Assembly (NCBI GenBank): GCA_004794785.1
Contig: SJOL01004581.1
Span: 27,554-91,553 of the forward strand
DNA from: Opisthorchis felineus
Lineage: Eukaryota; Platyhelminthes; Trematoda; Opisthorchiida; Opisthorchiidae
Direction: 5' to 3'
DNA length: 64,000 bases
The notes under the pieces were generated by a model. The model was not told the DNA's origin. It did no database searches and saw only the letters and a list, made by a program, of their open reading frames with translations. The position numbers and the translations under genes were made by a program. Every line of letters starts with the position of its first letter. The first letter of the stretch is position 1. Below are positions 13,601-25,600 of the stretch, piece by piece.

Positions 13601-16600
13601 TGGTGTTGAGCAGTTCATGTGCATTGTGTACTGAATCACGTTTCATGATGACGAAAGTGTTGTCCACGTAGCGGATCCACAGCTTTGGATTGATGATCGG
13701 CAGTACCACGCGCTCTAACCTTTGTATTATCGCCTTAGCGGTAAATCCTGATATTGGGGATCCCATCGGAGTCCCTTTCAGCTGTTGATATATTTGTCCA
13801 TCGAAGGTAAAGTATGTTTCCATGCAAAAGTCCAACAGCTTGCATAGACTTTCAGGTTTCATGGTTTCTGTCGTGTTTGGATTATTCCGAAGCAGTTCTG
13901 CTATGGTCTCCCTTTCGAGGTTGTGGTTGATTGAAGTGAACAGTGATGTGACATCAAATGAAAGCATGATTTCACCGTCTTCTATACTGACGTTCCGTAG
14001 TTTGCGTAGAAATTGATTATTACTGATTGTGTGTTCCGATCCAAAAATTAAGTGTTTCAATCTTCTCCATAAATCTTTTGCTAATTTGTAAGAAGGGGTT
14101 CCCGGAAGTGAAACGTTTGGTCTAAGTGGAGTTCCTTGTTTGTGCACCTTTGATAGTCCTTTCCTCTATAGAAAACTGGGGAAAGTTTTAAGTACATACT
14201 GATAACTCTGAAAAAAAGGAAAACAAAGAAAAGCATTTGTAGCGTTCATTGTCATTGTACACCTTCTACTCTGGAGGTGGTTGAAAAGTGTGACTGAGGC
14301 AAACGCGCTCGACAGTGCCACGGCGATCCAAATACTAGACCAACATGAACAAAAGGCCGATATCTTATCTGTAAAGGATGTTTCCACAGGAAAATTGAAA
14401 GCGGCGAAACACTCTAATGGGGATCCTAGTGTGAATCACACTGCCGATGAAGCACACATGACCGAATCGTTGTGCTCACTACACCAACACCATGTCCCTC
14501 AAAACCCGCTTCCTTGAAGGAACCCATTCAAGCCAGTATGTATGCCGTGAGGTTTACTGTTCTGTACTCTTCTGTGCACCTTGTCCGGAGAAGTGTGCTC
14601 AACTGCAGAAAGAAGTAAATTAGTTCCCGAAAATATGATGAAGACGTGAGCATTCCACTTGCATCAACAGTAAAACTTGAATAAGCGAAATCTATCGTTC
14701 AGGAAGATTTTTTATCAGTCCAGCTAGTACAATTCGTCTTGGTCAGCATCTTTGGGGAATTAGATAAAAACTGTGGAATATGCATGGAAATGTAAACATT
14801 GCAATGTTTGAAAGACTCGCATTGCTGTATATCAGACTGGTGGTGGAAAGAACAAAAAACAATAGAGGGTATTATCTGCAGCTTTAAACCTTTGAAAGGA
14901 GGAGTTCAGCAATGCTTTCCTGTTCTCACGGAACTTAAAACTGCATTGGTATGGCACCCATTTTTCACCTTCCACTTTCGTAGTTCAGTGATGTTTGGGA
15001 TGAAAAATCCGGTCTAAAGAACCATACGTTGGCATGTGAATCATAAAAACGTATTCCCTCAGTTATGATATACCGGATACGAAACAAAGCTAACCACCAC
15101 TAAGACTGCTTCCCAATTTGGCTCCTAATCACACCTACATATCTGTTTGGACTGGTTTTTCGTAATAATGAATACAAAAACAATTCACCAGATCTCCCGA
15201 TTTTTTGTGAGACTGGGCAAGTAGGAACAGCGAAACCAGTTTCGTGCAGAGACATCATACTTCAATGTGTTATGTTTGTATTGTTACATTTTTACCTTCA
15301 GCTGTCCTTTAGATGGACAACCTCTTTTTCATTCACTTACAGTGGCTGATAGTAAATTTAGCATCGAAAAATGGGATTAAGACACAAGGAATTTCGAAAA
15401 ACATTGCCTGGGACGATAGCTTGTTCAGGATGGCATTTTGAGAGCCAAGATTAACGTGATGCTATATCTCAGTAGAAGCTGGTTGTCACATCTTCCCTAC
15501 TTTCCGTGTACAAACTTAAGTTTCTAACTGACCTTTCGGATTTGTCCGAGTTAGTAAGTGTGCACAAAAAATCCTTTACAATCCTTCAGTGAAAGATAAA
15601 CATTAATATATCTTCGTGTACAGGTCCCACAGCAGCGCACACGGTTCAACACAGTACCGACCAGCTCATATGCCTGAATGCCCAAATGGGATCCTGAACA
15701 GTCCGGGCGACTAACTAACCTACGTGTTTGAATCAGTATTACGAACACCGTCTGATAAATTTTCGGTACGGGAAACTAACGAAGTCTTTAGTTTAGTATT
15801 AACGAACAAGTAAACCAAGGCCTAAAACAACGATGAATTCCATCCGCTGGCACATCGCTATGGTGGCAAGTTACCAACAGGCTAAGGAATTGACCAGTAT
15901 CGTGCTGACCACATGATCATCATGAACAGGGGTAGCGACATAAGAAAGGTTAGCAGCTATCTTTGTGAAGTTTTTCTAGATGTTCACAGTCGATGATTCC
16001 AAACAAAGGTGGGGGACTTGTAAATGTTTTTTTCGGCCTTTCAGCATATGATGACTTTACTTACAAATTTGACATTCGAGTTCTCCTCAGAGTCTACAAA
16101 CATCAATAATTCTGGTGCGGGGAAGTAATCTTTGTCACCTAGCTTCAAATCATCATCATCATCATCAAAGACAGCAACATCAGTGTTGACACTGATGCTT
16201 CACTGCCGTACAGCTTCAAAACCAATGTGGTTTTTTTTATTCAGTTTTTAGCCTGTGCATAGTGAAAAAGATATTCCGATCCATTGCGTACGCGCCGCTT
16301 CATTTTTTTCAGACAAACGTAAATTGAGGTGAATTGTATAATCAGCAGGATTATTTCAGATGTTCTCAGCAATTTCATCTCACATTAGAAACAAGTACAT
16401 CATTTTTCAACGAAAAACCCGAATCGTACATCTTTCCTTCAATTTAGCAAGTGGAATGCTACACCTCAGCAAACACTTATTAAAGACAAAATAGAGGAGG
16501 CAGATACCGACGCTCACTCAGTCAGCATGAAAGGAAATCCTGATGGGACATGGGAAGCAATTTCGAAACAACCGTCGTTCGAGGAAACCGATTCAATGGA

Positions 16601-19600
16601 ACCGAATTCAGTGACTATTAGCATCCCAGGAAAACAACATCCGAACCATTTGGGATGCAAAGAAGTGGAAACGTCTCTTAAGGATACCAGTCATTTTCGA
16701 TGTGCCAAACAGATGAAAATGCGGCACAAGTTTGGTCGCAGGTCATTCAGTTCCACATCTTCGTCAAAGAAACCTTGTTCTGAAGATGCAATGCCAAGGC
16801 CTATTCATCAAGATTCGAAGTGTCTGTGTACACTGGTGTTTGAACCTGGAAACGAGGGGTCAGATGAAGAGGAAGACAGTGAGTATTCAGGCATTTTGTG
16901 GGACAAGTTTAAGACGTGATAGATCCTATAAGCTCACCGCACTTTGGCTGCAGAAACAAAAAAGACATTTAGCACTCTACTTATGAGGAAAAGGACTAAT
17001 AATTGTGGGACCGATTTATTTGTGCAAATAACGTGATTACATGTCTTTTATCTTTTCTATAAGGGATGCTTTACTTGCCTTTGATGGCTTTTCTATATCC
17101 ACTTACTGTATCCTCCTCTTGGCCGCTTACAACCCTTTTCCACTCCTTTCCAGTTCATCAGAGTCAGGCACCCCATCCTGAAGAAACTGAAGACTTTTCA
17201 ATCAATCCGCAATATCTCGACATAATTGATCATGTAACAACGTTTGTGAGAGCAAAAAGCAGGACCACTCAAACAGTAGATCAATTTGGTCCCCTAACCG
17301 TGGATGCGGCCCTGGGACAGTTGAATCAATTGAGGAGAGCATTACATATGTCTGAAGCTTCGCTTCGGCAACTGAAGGGAAACAGTGGCTTAGCTTTTTA
17401 TATTGATCTTCATGGACATTGCTCAAAACGTGGATGTTTTCTGTACGGTAACTGGCTGGAATCTGAAGAAGAAATGGTTAGTTGAAAGAACTCTTGTATG
17501 TAGTAGATAAGTGCAAGTTATCTCCGGAGTTTTTACCAGCGAATGGAAATTGGAAACCAGTCAGTCATAGTAAGATTTGTGCACTTGCTTGAATCAGCAT
17601 CCTAGTGCGAGAGGCAGATTTCAGCTATATCGTACTTGAGACTACCCACACTGAACGCCGCCGTGTTTGTTTAAGAATATTCAGTTGTTCTGGAGGCATT
17701 TATTTATATGGAGTCCTTCCAAAAATGAAACTGACCACCTGTTTAGCAAAGCAATTAATTATGGACGGGGAGTTAGTGATTCCAACAGTTCACAGTGCAT
17801 GTCGATTGACACCAACGGTCACCCTTGCACGTGAAAATGTATCATCACTTACACATTTGATTTGGTAAAATCTTTGGCTACAACTTAAGGTTTTACTTCC
17901 GCTGAGAAGTTTACATTCGGTTACACCAAACTGACGGACCGAATATTTTTGCCTTTTTAGGGTATTCGACTTGCTTATTCCATACATCGGACAGGCCTCT
18001 GATTGGTTAAAGTTGAGCTTTTTCCCTCCAAAAACGGACTGGTTCACTCGAATGCTCCAAGTTCAGGTCTCTGCGGATTGGTTACTGGATGGACTGTTGA
18101 GACTGATAGGGTGTTTGACAGAATGGGAAGTGTAGACACGGCTAAGGTCACTTAGGCAATGTATGCTTGCTGCAGTTACCTAGTGTTTTGGAGTTGTTTC
18201 ATTCTGGCCACTGGTTTACCAGACAAATTCTCTTTTTGTTTTCAACAAGCCAAGTTTTGTTCCCAGTACGCATTTGAGGCAGGAAGTGGTAATGTCACTT
18301 ATGGCGCTGATTTTGAATCACAGAACTCAGTATCGTTGAACAGTATAACCGTATGGTCCGAGCTACGACTATTCTTCTGACACATTTTTCCATATCATGC
18401 GTTTCCTTGTTTGATGTTGGGAGTGCACTTAAATCCGCGTCCCTGTCTGCCCCGTGTTTTGTAGGGAGGGACCCCTGCATTAGTATTGAAGAGCTGAGCA
18501 TCTCTCCTTCACCACTCTGGCAAGCAATAAGGTAGTCCCAACTTTGGAGCAAGTTGGTAACTTTTGAAATTCATGGTCGACCGACAGGTCATCCGAGATA
18601 AGCATTGTGAACCTGGTAGCCAGTGTTACGTTGCCTTAGAGAATAATATACAAAACAATTCGCTTGGTTGATTGAAGGTAAATATGGGGCGGAGCTGAAC
18701 TCCAATACACAGAAAATGCGTGGCAAAAGCGGCCCTTGGTAGTCTCGCATTTGTTGCTTCAGACAGGGATACGTGGTCAACATTGCTGAACCGTCAAGGT
18801 GGATCCGCAGTGCAGTTATCCAGTAGAGTACTTCATTCCAAGTATGGCCTCGAGGAGGCGACCAAATGTGGTCGTAACGGGGAGGTGGTCATATTGCGGA
18901 AATGCAAATAGCCCGACATTTTTCAGTGTTATGCAAAGCCACACGATCATATCAGAAGTGGATAAGCATTTAAGATAGGCTTGTAAAATAGAGGGATTAC
19001 TGCGTCATCAAAACTCTTCTTTTTTCCGACCGCCCCGTCGTTGAACTGAGGAAGCCATTCCTAAAACAGATTCCTCTTCTTCCAGGCTTTCTTAATACTC
19101 CATGGTGTACAACCAGGTTGGTTTTGCGCACAATAATGAGAGAACTTGGCTTCTCATATTTTCTAATAACCGTGGGCGATAAATCTTCGGCCACCGTGCA
19201 ATACAGCAGCAGAATGAGTCTCACTTTCGGTTCTTTTGTGGCTATACAAGCTGGTTTCTCCTGCGTGTGCCTTCTCATAGGCGTTCGGCAAAGAGTGAAC
19301 TCACTTTTCACCCAGGTCTAAGTTCTTTCGAACTTAGACCTGTTTACTGGCCCGTACAACCTTCAGAAATGGCTAGAATACGGTTGGACCAGCTGGACAT
19401 TTTGCTGCCAAGGGAAAATGCAGGTTCATCGGAAAGGAATTGGTCTAGTGCTCCCGTCTGGTTTGCACAATCACCTACTCCAAGCTTAGAAAATATTTTC
19501 TCTAACTTTATCAGTAAATTCTCCGACTTTTCCCTAGGAACTTGTCCGCCCTCTATAGATGATTCTGCCACACATGATGGTTGTACTGAACTCAGGAAAC

Positions 19601-22600
19601 CCCCTATGACCTAAACAGCTTCTTCATCCCAGTTCCGTTGGATCACGGTTTTCACGCAGCGATGGTTCGATTTGATCACCATCCTCTCCAGTGCCCTCCC
19701 TTTTTCCTGGAAAGTATTTATGAGTCGACTGTTTAGCGGCTTCCCAGTGTAGTTTGCTTCACCCCGATAACACGTGAATTTCGCGCATATTCTTCCCACC
19801 ACTTATTGACTGGATAAAATGGTTAATCTCTACCTCTTGGCAGCAGTAGCCATTGAATCTTCTCTTATGTATTTCCATCGGCTAAGCCAACCACATAGCA
19901 TGACTTCACAATTCGTTCACTTTTTTGGTTTAGGTGGCTGCGGGCTTTGTCGAAATTTCATTCACATCATTCTCGTTTGAGTCGCTCTCCCCGTATCCCG
20001 ATACAGTTTTTCTCGTGAGTATAAGCCATAGAGGGGAAGCACTGAACCCAAGTGTGGCTCTTGTTAGAACAATGTGAAAGTAACTTCTACAGATCCCACA
20101 AGCACCTAAAACTGATCAGAAATTGTCCAACAGGTTTCAAGCGCCAGTGAGGCTACCTGGCCGGAAGTCCGATCAGCCGGGTCAGTCGATCGGCACAGCC
20201 GGGACAGTTACTGGATAGTCGTTTGGGGATTTGGATAAACCAGTCACACCGCTCAAGGGTGAACAAGTCTGCCTGTTCAGATGATATTATTTAGGTGTGC
20301 CGCAGATGTTCCTATGGGCTCGTGGTAACACGTTCGCATCACTTCTGGGGTTCAAATCCCGAAACACACAGGGATGTGTACATGATGAGCTCTAATGAGA
20401 GCAAAACGTTCGTCTAGTGCTTCTCCTCTTTGGTGTGGACTGACCAGAGTAATTGAGCCAGGTTGAGATGACTGTGCAGACGAAAATGATCTGAATTTAA
20501 GCAGTTATTTGCAGATTTGGTTGGTTCTTAAGACAGATACAATGGAGATCAAACTGGGGCTCTCGTTTATGAAATTTTTCAGCTGGATTTGCTGCACAAA
20601 GGCCATCGCTTATTTCAATCGACACGATATTCACTATATCAAAATACGTTTCGCCGCCACTGATATAGTTGATAAGAGCTATGAACAGCCCACTGTCGTT
20701 CTCACTCTTCTTGGGACTCATTAGACTGTCTTAGTACCAGAAGTTCTATCTAGTTCCCTTGAAGTGAACTACTCAGAAGGTTGGTGGAAACTCTTCGACA
20801 ACCCATGACCGGTTTTTGCCCCTTTGGGAGCTCATCAGGTAGACACAGTCCCTGAGTTTCCATCAAACTTATGCTCCATTGGAACGCTAAATGATCCGTA
20901 GGTTGCAATAAACCCTCGACGGTTTCAGAAATAAGAAAATGCCTTTTCGCCCTTAAGAACCATCGGGTTACTGAAGAACTCCCAGCCGCTCTGTTCAAAG
21001 ATGGATGTAAACTTCTCAGTCAGTGCTTATCTAGCTTATCTGCTTCTATATGGCCAACTGGAATCAGTCGATGATGGTACTCATTTCTGAAAAAGATGCT
21101 CGCAGTAAGTGTATCATTCACAGAGGAATTAGCTTGACTTCTTTTGTAACCCGACTCTTTACGTCACTTATTCTCTCATCTTAATAAGACGCTTAAAGAC
21201 AGGACCCAAGAACATCGAGTTGATATGGAATATGCAGATGACATTGTTTTCATTTTTGAACAAAAGAGCGGGAAGCGCAATCTTCACTAGAAAAGCTGAC
21301 TTAGGTCATCCAATCCTTCGGCATGTCCTTCGCACCCACATAGTGCAGAGTCGTGCTGAGGGACATACAGTCTCTGAGAATTTAAGGAATGGCACTAGAA
21401 GTTTACGGAATGCCCTGCGTATTTAGGAAGCTGCATTAGTTCCGACGGTATTGTGACAAACGAAGTCAACGCACTAGTCCCAAAGGCCAGATTTGCGTCT
21501 GCTCATTTGCGCCACTTGTGGCACCACAAAGACATATCACTGGGTCTCAAAGGACGAATCTGTCAGGCTATAGTGCGGGCTGAATTTTTGTTTGGCTGTG
21601 AGACCTAGCCACTTCAGTTGGAGGAGCTGAAACACTTTCGGGTCCCTGACCACCTAAGTCTCAGAACTATAGCCGGAATCGGCTGGCCCAAGCGAACTTC
21701 CGATGAATCGATCAAGAAACAGACCCTTGGTGAAGAACACGAGATTTGCATCCAGAGCTGCAAGTAGAAGTAGCCGAGCCGAGTGTTACGAATGCCGAGT
21801 GACCACTTGCCGAGATCAGTGTTATATTCGTGCTTGATTCGACGTGGCGGAAACCTACAGATGGACAGAATATGATATGGCAGAATGGAATGAAACATGT
21901 TACTGTCAGTTTCTGTCCAGATTGTCCGACTAAATATCTGAGGATAGGGAACTAGGTTGTCTGTGTTAGACTAGCCTTGAATTTTTTTCCGTACCATTCT
22001 TCCTAACATTTTAGGGAATCTTTCGAATAAATTGACATGGTTTTATGGTAGTGAAGCACCAGTTTTCTTGTCTGATATTGCTGTCACTGATAATCATGAT
22101 GACAGCCGTTTTCATGCTCTAGCAACAGTGCCTTTCTCGGTCGAAATACCATAGGTATTAGTAACGGGTTGGCCAACAACTGGCAAAAGTTCCGAATTTC
22201 TATCCTGTTATTAGAAATCTGCTAACGCTGATCACTTGCTGAGGCGTTAGTTCTGAGATTCATGCCTGTAAATGTTGTCAGCTCAAAGTGGTAATAATGC
22301 GTGAAGCATAGCATTAGGTAGCTGGTAGCTGGCCAGTGGGTCCTGGATTGTTCGCTGCTGAAATCCAAGTTCAAAGTCCCTATAGGAACTGCAAAAACTG
22401 TACTCTTGCCAGGCGGTAGCCTCTGGATAGACTGCTCCATGTTATCTGTTTCACCCATTGTTTATTTCATTCCTCCTTGAAGTGCATGAGCAAACCGACA
22501 TGTAGATATGGAATAAACTAATAACACCTGAACGACTATTACTCGTTCCAGACAGACAATGTGCTATTTGCTTTGCTGGTTGCTGTGAATTCGTCCAACT

Positions 22601-25600
22601 TTGATTTCAATGCATGCAACTTTACTGCGCGAAACATGTACCAGAGAGACCGACGTGGGACGTCGACCAAAGAAGGAAGCGGCCGCGTTGCTACCTGGAA
22701 ACACTTGGGCTTGGTGCACTCTTACACGCTGGAGTGCAATTACAATACAGGTAAATGGAATTATCATGAAATGGCCGGTTACATAAACCAACTTTCCTCA
22801 CTCACCCTGTTCTCATTTTGGAGTGTCCGAAATTCTCGTTTTCAACTTCGGCTGCGGTGCTCCTTGTGCTGAAACTTTAAGCAATTCAACTCGGTTAACG
22901 AAGCTCCATTACTTCATAATTATTCAAATGAACTAGCCTCTATTAGTTCATTGGAGCCTAATCGAATGACCATTCAGCTTTTCTTGAAATTCGTTTGTTT
23001 ATTTGCTTGTTATTTGTTTTTATATGATGTGCTGCCTATCACAGTAGGCGGAGCTGTACTAGACAGAAGTTTCGAAAAGTTTCCTTCGTCTTGGGTGAAC
23101 GAGTGATTGTGACGACTTGAGTTGTGGTTTTCTTTGTTTTCGTGACAGGCTGTTTGTTACCATGGGTGATAGAATGGGGTCCCGTAGATCTAAAGTGCGC
23201 GGATGCCTAGCGAATAATGGATCTATGAGTATGGGTGACAGATAGCATAAAAATACTTTTCGAAATGAGCAGCTGTAAGAGCAGTCTTCCATTGTGATTG
23301 TGGAACTTGGCTCCTCCGACCCAAAGACCTTAAAATGATTCAAATGTTTGATAATTGGTGTCTTCGCAGTTGATAACAAGTTAGCTGGATGCAGTGTGTT
23401 TGCAATGAGGTGGTACGTAATTGAGTGCCTGGTGGTGCGTCAGAAGCAATAGAGCTGCACACACAGCCCGGTGAGTTGAAGTGACTGGGGTATGAATTAG
23501 GCAAGCCAAACCGCAGTCTACCAAAGAAAGCGCTCCTTTCAACTTCTAGCTCTTTTTGGCGATGGGTTCGCCCAGAGCGGGCCGTGACTTGGCAACAAGA
23601 AATGAAGGCAACCACTGTCAAACTGAGTGGTCTAGGATCTTTGTGACCTTTTGTTTGGAGTCCATATGATTCCTCTGGAAAGTGGTCAAAAACCCTACTA
23701 GAGCGGAGACGTAACTGGTGCCGGTGGCGAGAAGGCTGTCACCTGAGGAGTGTTGGCAGGTCAGGAGGCGTAGATGGTCTTTGGTTTGTCCGCTGAGCTG
23801 AGCAGTTTGACGGCAAACGTTTCATCACCAATCGAGGTGACATCATGAGTGCCTTGTAAGGGGGCGTGGTGGAGCTTAGCGATGACACAACCATCGACCC
23901 ATCGCTCCCAAACAGTGCACTGATGATGTCATCTCGATTGGTCACGAAGCGTTTGCAATCAGAATTTCCAGCACAGCAAGCAAACCAACGACCATCAACG
24001 CTGTCACTTCCTAGTCAGCTGGCCTGCTACCGTTTGTCTGTCATATTAATGGTTCATTTTGGGTCAGTTCCATTCATGGAGACTTACTTCGATATTGTTA
24101 TCGGATGTGGATATTTTCCTAGGTGTACTTACCTTGTTCTTGATCGTTTTCCATAGGGCTGTAAGACCCAACCCTTATGAATTTTTCCACTCTTTCCTAG
24201 AGCCTACTTCCTCGTGGTCGTACGGTAGCTAACCTTAAGTGAAGTTATTCACTTATTTCTGGCGTACTGCTGTTGATGACGACGATGCTCGTCGTTGCGG
24301 ATAAACAACCACGCCAGTGATTCTCCCGAAAATAACTTTCTCTGAGGTTTGTCACTTGAGTGCTGGTGAAATTGTTTACTAAACGAGCAGAGGTTAGTTG
24401 GTGCAATCGCAGTTTGCTAGCGTTCCAAACACAGGATATAGAGGCTTGTGAACTAGGAGTTGTGGTACGCGTCTACTCCAAAGGGGAAACTCAGATGCTA
24501 GTGACCGGGGGAAAGTCCAAGATTGCATGTGGTGGTTTGCTTAGTGTACTTCCTGCCCTGATACTACTAAACAGTAGTCATTTTCCATCTTTTTCATAAT
24601 GTTAATAGGAACGATTTATTCGTAGAAATGATTTAACCGTCTCGAGCTTTTTAGGTCTTGGACAGAAAACGTGTATTCTGTTCGGTGATGAATTACTGTA
24701 CTCTGCGTAGGAGTTTCTCTTTCCTCACTGTAGTAAAATGTCGCTGATTACAGAGAAACAACACTGGACGCCAATAGGTCCGGTACTGCAAAATGATCAG
24801 CATGATATCATTCTTGAAGCCCGTAATCAATTACATTTTAAAGAGCAATATTTGGTCTCTCAGGTATGCATCATTTATTCGTCCCCATCCATTACTACTG
24901 CGTACCATAAATTAGTCCTGGAATCTAAGTTGAAAACGCCACTCGAGAAGAAACTTCTGGGAGAAAGAAAAAATAACGACTTCCCGTGGATGTGTAGTGG
25001 CAAAATATATTTTAATCTAGAGTTTCCCGCTAATAACCAGTCCAAATATTCCTTTCAGCAACTAAGAATAATTTCTTTCTACATTTAACTAAAGCATTAT
25101 AGAGTCTATTGGAAAATGTGTAAAAGACAGCTGGCACGATCATGTTCAGCTCCACACTATGGTTAAATTCACGCTAATTATTCTGTATTTCACTTCACCA
25201 GGTCCTCTGGTTAACCGTCTATGGCGATGTCTCTCCAAAGCTCCTCCCGATGATGGAGGTCGTCTCACTCCACCTGGCACGTTTTTTGGCCCCTATTGGA
25301 CCGATATTGTCGATTCAGTTGGTATCCAAACCCTATGTTCACCCACCCTATTCACTACTGGACTGAATTCAAATACAGATGCGCCAGTCAGCGTGATGCA
25401 ACCACAATTTACGCCGGCTCACTACGAAGAAGTTGGCCGCGCCCTCTTGTATGCTGTACTGGATATGAATCAAACAAATCCGTGGCCTCGATTGGCTACA
25501 CTGGGTGGCGAGCATGCTGTTCCAGGGGTCGGAGGTGTCCCAATACTAACTGGCTTTGCAGAATTCAGCAGCATGAAGGTACGCACTTTTCCTAGACGGA

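Larger units (their letters stand above)
12395..14166 (-). mobile_element. Penelope-like element, 5' truncated, gap inside
   Basis: Reading on the - strand, the element begins near 14166 at [14 protein letters not shown], the usual start of the Penelope reverse transcriptase core. It runs through the RT to the assembly gap at 13544. Beyond the gap (12767 down to about 12456) comes the presumed end of the ORF, then a terminal-repeat segment with a hammerhead-like motif at 12400-12455. The GIY-YIG endonuclease normally found in this family would fall in the gap and cannot be confirmed. The element sits antisense in the first AGBL5 intron. Confidence 0.75.
1695..16447. other. AGBL5 intron of 14.8 kb
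   Basis: The intron holds hammerhead SINEs (3815-4100, 10659-10960, 11393-11545), a hairpin-prone repeat family (10998-11390) and a Penelope-like element with an N gap (12400-14166). I recognise nothing in 1695-3814, 4111-10658, 11546-12399 or 14167-16447. Short overlapping ORFs in 2661-3083 and 9494-10124 lack domains and splice context. Confidence 0.6.
17477..22551. other. AGBL5 intron of 5.1 kb
   Basis: The intron contains an antisense LINE scrap (19611-19802), a hammerhead SINE (20318-20440) and a sense RTE-like LINE 3' part (21195-21960). I recognise nothing in 17477-19610, 19803-20317 or 20441-21194. Confidence 0.6.

Noticed and set aside
12616..13671. Four long ORFs (263-316 codons) on both strands
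   Set aside because: They consist almost entirely of untranslated N from the assembly gap 12768-13544.
14281..14517. Open frame of 78 codons that could be an extra AGBL5 exon
   Set aside because: There is no good acceptor near its start and no donor before its stop; the flanking exons already join in phase.
24738..25088. 116-codon ORF inside an AGBL5 intron
   Set aside because: There is no domain, no splice support and no codon pattern that sets it apart; the AGBL5 reading frame passes directly from 22750 to 25202.
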